34,216 nt of DNA, taken from positions 1-34,216 of the IMG/VR virus record IMGVR_UViG_3300044637_000174; one strand, 5' to 3'. This DNA is from a virus. Below the pieces are notes generated by a model that did not search any database, was not told the DNA's origin, and worked only from the letters and a program-made list of their open reading frames with translations. The position numbers and the translations under genes were made by a program. Shown here one piece after another: positions 30,931 to 34,216 of this stretch; position 1 is the first letter of the stretch; the number at the start of each line of letters is the position of its first letter.

Positions 30931-31481
30931 AACTAAATATATTTACACCTTTATTCCGGAGTGGAATGATTAAGAAAGTAGCCGACTCAATACCCGACTA
31001 TGAAGATATTAATTGGATTGTTGTAATTGCCAAACACAGAGAGATACTTATTAAAGAATGCCAAGCATATAATATTCCTTACTTAACAGTTGATTGTATT
31101 GATGACTTAAGCGGAGTAGGTAAAAAAGTTAACAAAGCCTTAGATAATTTAGAAGATGGTTTCTTTTTTGGTTTAGATGACGATACTACATTCAATCACA
31201 ATACCTACGATATATTTAAAAAGTATCAAAATGATTATGATATGATTGTTGGGCAACAAAGATTGTTAGACGGTAGTATTAGAATAGCACAAAAGCCAGC
31301 GCATTGTTATACAGATGGAGCGCAAGGATTAATAAGAACTACCTTAATAGATGGTTTACGCTTTGGATGCTTTACGACTGATCCCGTAGCAGACTGCAAC
31401 TTTTTATTAAATTGTTGGGATAAGTCAAATAAAAACCTTATCTTAGATGAAGTAATTAGTAACTATAACTTTTTAAGATGA
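30927..31481 (+). CDS. Glycosyltransferase 3, GT-A-like (184 aa)
   Basis: The ATG at 30927 (ATGA overlap) gives MKLNIFTPLFRSGMIKKVAD, a natural start; an upstream in-frame start at 30882 would overlap the previous gene by 49 bases. FFFGLDDDTTF at about 78-88 contains the DxD metal/sugar-nucleotide motif; GQQRLLDGSIRIAQ, YTDGAQGLI and TTDPVADCNFL follow. Short for a GT-A enzyme but with the key motif. It probably acts with the two preceding transferases. Confidence 0.6.
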   Translation: MKLNIFTPLFRSGMIKKVADSIPDYEDINWIVVIAKHREILIKECQAYNIPYLTVDCIDDLSGVGKKVNKALDNLEDGFFFGLDDDTTFNHNTYDIFKKYQNDYDMIVGQQRLLDGSIRIAQKPAHCYTDGAQGLIRTTLIDGLRFGCFTTDPVADCNFLLNCWDKSNKNLILDEVISNYNFLR

Positions 31482-31561
31482 TAGACTTTAGTAAAATGAC
31501 GCTACCTTGTGATGTAGCAAACTCACATATTTTAGGTGAGATAATTGTATGTTTAAACTAA
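31478..31561 (+). CDS. Tiny ORF (27 aa), uncertain
   Basis: MIDFSKMTLPCDVANSHILG plus seven residues, with an ATGA overlap to the third transferase. It fills most of the gap before the small terminase gene. No recognisable feature. It may be a real coupled micro-gene or chance. Confidence 0.25.
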   Translation: MIDFSKMTLPCDVANSHILGEIIVCLN

Positions 31562-31589
31562 TGCAGGATATTTACGAATACCAAACAGA

Positions 31590-32042
31590 ATGGCAAAAAG
31601 TGAAGAATTTATAACAAGCCTACCAGAATACGCTCAAAAATATGTTGAGGTATGTTTAAACCATTCTAAAGAAGTGGCAACAGGTAGCGGAAAGATAGTT
31701 AACCAAAAGGAAAGGCATATACCTACAATAGCGTTCTTTTTGAATATATGGCTTCCAATGAACTTGGGTGATACAATTGCTAGGAAGACTTATTACGAGT
31801 GGTTAAAAGGCGATTGTGAGCAAAAAAGTAACACTATAAAAAAGATAGACGATTTATTTTGTTCTTTAGCTGTTGATATTGTAGCTAATGAGGGCAAAGG
31901 AATATTCTATGCAAAGAATAAATTAGGCATGACTGATAAGGTCGAAGCTAAGAATGAGAATACAAACCTCAATACAACAGTTGAGATTATTAAAAGCGAT
32001 TCGCCACTTAGTAGTAATGAAAAGGATATTAGTTTAGATTAA
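31590..32042 (+). CDS. terS: Terminase small subunit (150 aa)
   Basis: Just upstream of the large terminase gene (1-base gap). The N-terminal half includes IPTIAFFLNIWLPMNLGDTIARKTYYEWLKGD (about 45-75), an HTH-like DNA-recognition region, followed by a helical oligomerisation part and a Lys/Glu-rich tail. Length fits small terminases that bind the pac/cos site. Identity rests largely on position and helix pattern. Confidence 0.6.
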   Translation: MAKSEEFITSLPEYAQKYVEVCLNHSKEVATGSGKIVNQKERHIPTIAFFLNIWLPMNLGDTIARKTYYEWLKGDCEQKSNTIKKIDDLFCSLAVDIVANEGKGIFYAKNKLGMTDKVEAKNENTNLNTTVEIIKSDSPLSSNEKDISLD

Positions 32043-32043
32043 T

Positions 32044-33183
32044 GTGTTTAAAACCTCATGCCTATATGAAGCTAATTACTTTGCTACCGAAGATGTACTC
32101 GTAAACCAAGGAGGATCTTCGTCTGGGAAAACATATTCAATACTTCAAGTCCTATTCACTAAAGCCATTCAATCGCCAATAGTTATCACAGTTGTTGGTG
32201 AATCAATCCCTAACTTAAAAGCCGGGGCGTTACGTGATGCCTTAGATATCTACAACAATAGCGAACAACTTAGGCATAAGATAGCAGACTACAATAGAAC
32301 AGACCGTATCTTTCAATTTGCTAATGGCTCTGTAATGGAGTTTAAAAGCTATGAGACCGCTCAAGGTGCGAAGTCTGGTAAAAGGGATTATCTATTCATA
32401 AACGAAGCGCAGGGTATAACATACGATATATTTAACGAATTGTATATGCGTACCCGTAAACAAGTTTATATCGACTACAATCCAAACGCTGAGTTCTGGG
32501 TGCATGAAAATCTAATAGGTACGGATGGCGTTAAACTATTCATATCCGACCACCGGCACAATCCTTTTGTTGCTCAAAAGATACGAGATAAAATAGAGGG
32601 CTTAAGGTTTAAAGACATGGAACTATTCAAGGTTTATGCTCGTGGCATGACTGGTAAAATAGAGGGCTTAGTCTTTAGAAACTTTGATATTGTAGATAAC
32701 ATTCCTTTGGGTGCTGAGTTACTTGGAATAGGTATGGACTTTGGCTTTACTAATGACCCTACAACGGTTATAAAAGTATTTAGATACAATAGTGAGATAT
32801 ACATAGACGAGCTGTTATATCGCACAGGATTAACAAATAGCGATATTGCAAACGAATTAACAAGGTTAGGTGTAACAAGAGCCATGCCAATAGTTGCTGA
32901 TAGTGCTGAGCCTAAAAGTATTGAAGACTTAACAAGGGCAGGTTTTAATATTCAAGGGGCTAACAAAGGAGCAGACTCAATCCGTAATTCAATAGACACT
33001 TTAAAGCAATTTAAGATTAACATAACCCGAACGTCAACTTATACCATAAAAGAGTTTAGGTCCTATAAATGGATAGATGGTAAAAATATACCCGTTGATT
33101 TTAACAATCACACTATTGATGCTATTCGTTATGTAGCTCTTAATAAGATAAATAAAGGTTCAGGTCGTTATTCATTTGCCTAA
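32044..33183 (+). CDS. terL: Terminase large subunit (379 aa)
   Basis: GTG start. ATPase: Walker A GGSSSGKT (23-30), Walker B LFINEAQ (117-123, catalytic Glu121). RNase-H-like nuclease: GMDFGFTNDPT (Asp232), VADSAEP (Asp286) and DAIRY (Asp359). All core motifs are present though the protein is at the short end for large terminases. It powers DNA packaging into the prohead and cuts concatemers. The absence of visible cos ends, with ends that join in a gene, fits headful packaging or a circular assembly. Confidence 0.85.
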   Translation: MFKTSCLYEANYFATEDVLVNQGGSSSGKTYSILQVLFTKAIQSPIVITVVGESIPNLKAGALRDALDIYNNSEQLRHKIADYNRTDRIFQFANGSVMEFKSYETAQGAKSGKRDYLFINEAQGITYDIFNELYMRTRKQVYIDYNPNAEFWVHENLIGTDGVKLFISDHRHNPFVAQKIRDKIEGLRFKDMELFKVYARGMTGKIEGLVFRNFDIVDNIPLGAELLGIGMDFGFTNDPTTVIKVFRYNSEIYIDELLYRTGLTNSDIANELTRLGVTRAMPIVADSAEPKSIEDLTRAGFNIQGANKGADSIRNSIDTLKQFKINITRTSTYTIKEFRSYKWIDGKNIPVDFNNHTIDAIRYVALNKINKGSGRYSFA

Positions 33184-33200
33184 AACAAATCAACTTTTTT

Positions 33201-33216
33201 AGTATTTAATAGGTAT
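33201..33216 (+). promoter_or_regulatory. Late-gene motif, copy 4 (before tail chaperone)
   Basis: AGTATTTAATAGGTAT abuts ATG 33217 in the gap after the large terminase. It shares the flank AACTTTTT with copy 3 at 10320. It would mark the start of the tail unit that continues past the window end to base 113 and beyond. Confidence 0.5.
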
Positions 33217-33879
33217 ATGACAATACCTTTTAATTGGAATAAAGTAACCATTGAACAATACCAAACCATCTATCCCCACCTACAGGGCGAAGTAGATTGG
33301 TCACGTATCATTTCATTCTTTACCGGCAAAACCTATGACGAAGTTGAAAACTTAGATTTAAAGCATTACAAGTACTTAGTTAAAAGCCTTTCATTCCTTA
33401 CCAAACCCATCCAACCTAAAGTATCATTTAAGTCTTTTACTTGCGGCTTATTAAAATCTGTTAAGTATAAACCACAACCTAAGTTAATTACATGGCAAGG
33501 TGGTAACTTTTACAAGGCATCACGCTCGGTAAACGATATAAACGTGGCTCGTTACATTACGATTAAAACGTTAATGGAGCAGCCCGACTACTTTCCTAAT
33601 AAACTACACGAACTTTGTGCCTTAACTTATGAGCCTGCTCAATACCTATCATTCAAATACGATGGTAACAAACACGCTGAGGTAGCAGATAAGTTTCTAA
33701 ACGCACCAATGTCGATAGCACAACCAAGTGTTTTTTTTTGCTTAGAAGTATTGGCGAATTGGAATCTAAATACCTTGGATTATTTGGAGGGGGTAGAAGC
33801 GATGAAGACGATCAACAAAGAGATCGAAACCGAACTGAGAGAGAAAGGTTTGTCGATTTTTGGGGATGGATTCACATAA
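33217..33879 (+). CDS. Tail assembly chaperone, G-type product (220 aa)
   Basis: W-x4-TIEQYQTIY at the N-terminus, FFTGKTYDEVENL, LSFLTKPIQPK, VARYITIKTLMEQPDYFPNKLHELCALTYEP and the end LDYLEGVEAMKTINKEIETE match a Bacteroidetes-phage family that serves as tail chaperone upstream of a frameshift. It contains a run of nine T at 33731-33739, after which the -1 frame is open to 34025. From about 33780 to the stop its own codons (ATC, ACG, CTG, GAG) differ from the rest of the gene, as expected where two frames code. Confidence 0.65.
   Translation: MTIPFNWNKVTIEQYQTIYPHLQGEVDWSRIISFFTGKTYDEVENLDLKHYKYLVKSLSFLTKPIQPKVSFKSFTCGLLKSVKYKPQPKLITWQGGNFYKASRSVNDINVARYITIKTLMEQPDYFPNKLHELCALTYEPAQYLSFKYDGNKHAEVADKFLNAPMSIAQPSVFFCLEVLANWNLNTLDYLEGVEAMKTINKEIETELREKGLSIFGDGFT
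33732..33738 (+). other. Predicted -1 ribosomal frameshift site, T TTT TTT
   Basis: Within GTTTTTTTTTG the zero-frame codons are GTT TTT TTT TGC, giving the classic X XXY YYZ heptamer T TTT TTT. Slippage by -1 keeps both tRNAs paired and continues at TTG 33738. The -1 frame then stays open for 95 codons. I did not work out a downstream pseudoknot. Confidence 0.6.
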
Positions 33880-34025
33880 TTAAAGAGGTATCCCAAGCTA
33901 ATAGAATAACAGAAGACGATGTGCATGAGTGGGGTGTAATAAGATTATTAAATGAACTATCTTATCTTAAGGATAAGAATAAAATGGAGGCTGAAGAAAT
34001 TGAACGTCAACGAAGAAATAGATAA
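33738..34025 (+). CDS. T-type extension of the tail chaperone (G-T fusion by frameshift)
   Basis: This frame overlaps the chaperone gene by 142 bases without a stop. The T domain proper is FVDFWGWIHIIKEVSQANRITEDDVHEWGVIRLLNELSYLKDKNK, resembling the gpT-like part in related phages, after a charged Asp/Arg-rich linker. The predicted fusion is 174 residues of the chaperone plus 95 residues, 269 in all. As in lambda G/GT, a minor fusion would recruit the tail tube protein to the tape measure. Confidence 0.6.
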   Translation: MLRSIGELESKYLGLFGGGRSDEDDQQRDRNRTERERFVDFWGWIHIIKEVSQANRITEDDVHEWGVIRLLNELSYLKDKNKMEAEEIERQRRNR

Positions 34026-34216
34026 ATTACTAAATGACTTTACTGAAAAGTGGGCAAAGGATTTAGAGGTATCTTTATTTGACGCTCTTAAAAAAGGCGG
34101 TAGAGGTAACCCAAGTGCAGTAGATATAAGGTTTAAAGGTGGGGTTAGTTATGGAGTTGGCAAGGTAACGCTTGGTGTATATGCCGATAAAGACTATTGG
34201 TACTATATTGAAAATG
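34000..34216 (+). CDS. Head-tail or tail-completion protein, N-terminal part (continues at base 1)
   Basis: TTG at 34000 lies 9 bases after GGAGG, one of the few clear Shine-Dalgarno sequences here; an in-frame ATG at 33952 is the alternative (adds 16 residues). The frame overlaps the chaperone extension by 26 bases and runs off the window with 72 residues (NVNEEIDKLLNDFTEKWAKD ... YADKDYWYYIEN). It continues in frame at base 1 to the stop at 111-113, 109 residues in all. The helix followed by a YWYYIEN strand fits HK97 gp10-like completion proteins. Confidence 0.6.
   Translation, partial: MNVNEEIDKLLNDFTEKWAKDLEVSLFDALKKGGRGNPSAVDIRFKGGVSYGVGKVTLGVYADKDYWYYIEN

Noticed and set aside
31561-31614. 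17-codon ORF (MQDIYEYQTEWQKVKNL) overlapping the small terminase start
   Set aside because: Very short, overlaps a firm gene by 25 bases, no family or coupling support beyond a TAATG.
1-34216. tRNA genes, integrase, CRISPR array, retroelement for fibre variation
   Set aside because: No cloverleaf with T-loop/anticodon pattern, no tyrosine or serine recombinase motifs, no regular spaced repeats and no reverse transcriptase motif were found by reading.

Overview
The window looks like a complete, low-GC tailed-phage genome (siphovirus-type: tape measure, tail tube and a frameshifted tail chaperone are all present) that infects a member of the Bacteroidetes, probably a flavobacterium. Host evidence: promoters fit the flavobacterial consensus TTTG-N19-22-TAnnTTTG, most starts lack a good Shine-Dalgarno sequence, and many proteins belong to families I know from flavobacterial phages. 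The two window ends fit together: the open frame running off the right end (from 34000) continues in frame into the frame at the left end (to 113), giving one 109-residue protein. The sequence is therefore best read as a circular or circularly permuted 34,216-bp genome opened inside that gene.

Layout: 31590-34216 and 1-7401 hold packaging (small and large terminase), a tail-assembly chaperone with a predicted -1 frameshift on a run of T, a head-tail or tail-completion protein, large tail proteins, fibres and a short tape measure. 7437-15565 hold the head module (prohead protease, scaffold, major capsid, tail tube, an unusually long portal, connectors) and a fibre. 15584-17241 is the lysis module (YfiM-like protein, small membrane protein, M15 peptidase endolysin, 3-TM holin), ending in a terminator shared with a leftward pair (lipoprotein and partner) at 17301-17775. 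A divergent control region (17776-17953) starts the rightward early operon: HTH protein, tiny membrane proteins, SSB-like protein, ERF annealing protein, Gp157-like protein, two paralogous PAPS-reductase-like ATP pyrophosphatases and an Nmad1-like protein. A leftward operon (22755-24605) holds a metallophosphoesterase, an endonuclease VII-type homing nuclease and a small protein. Rightward genes then give RusA, a replication initiator with iteron-like repeats, a primase-helicase, a sigma-like protein and three glycosyltransferases before the terminase. I see no integrase, tRNA or CRISPR array. No stretch over 300 bases lacks a gene.

The most unusual signals are: (1) two leader/small RNAs with unrelated sequence but the same design, a hairpin whose 8-base loop is complementary over 7 bases to the loop of a following terminator hairpin; (2) an endonuclease VII gene inserted at the end of the phosphoesterase gene, leaving a synonymously recoded C-terminal octapeptide on one side and the presumed native copy on the other; (3) a putative DNA-modification cluster in which one enzyme gene is bracketed by 28-bp direct repeats; (4) a shared AGTATTTAATAAGTAT motif abutting starts of four late genes; (5) several promoters placed so that the transcript would begin at the ATG; (6) iterons inside the initiator gene, as in lambda O.
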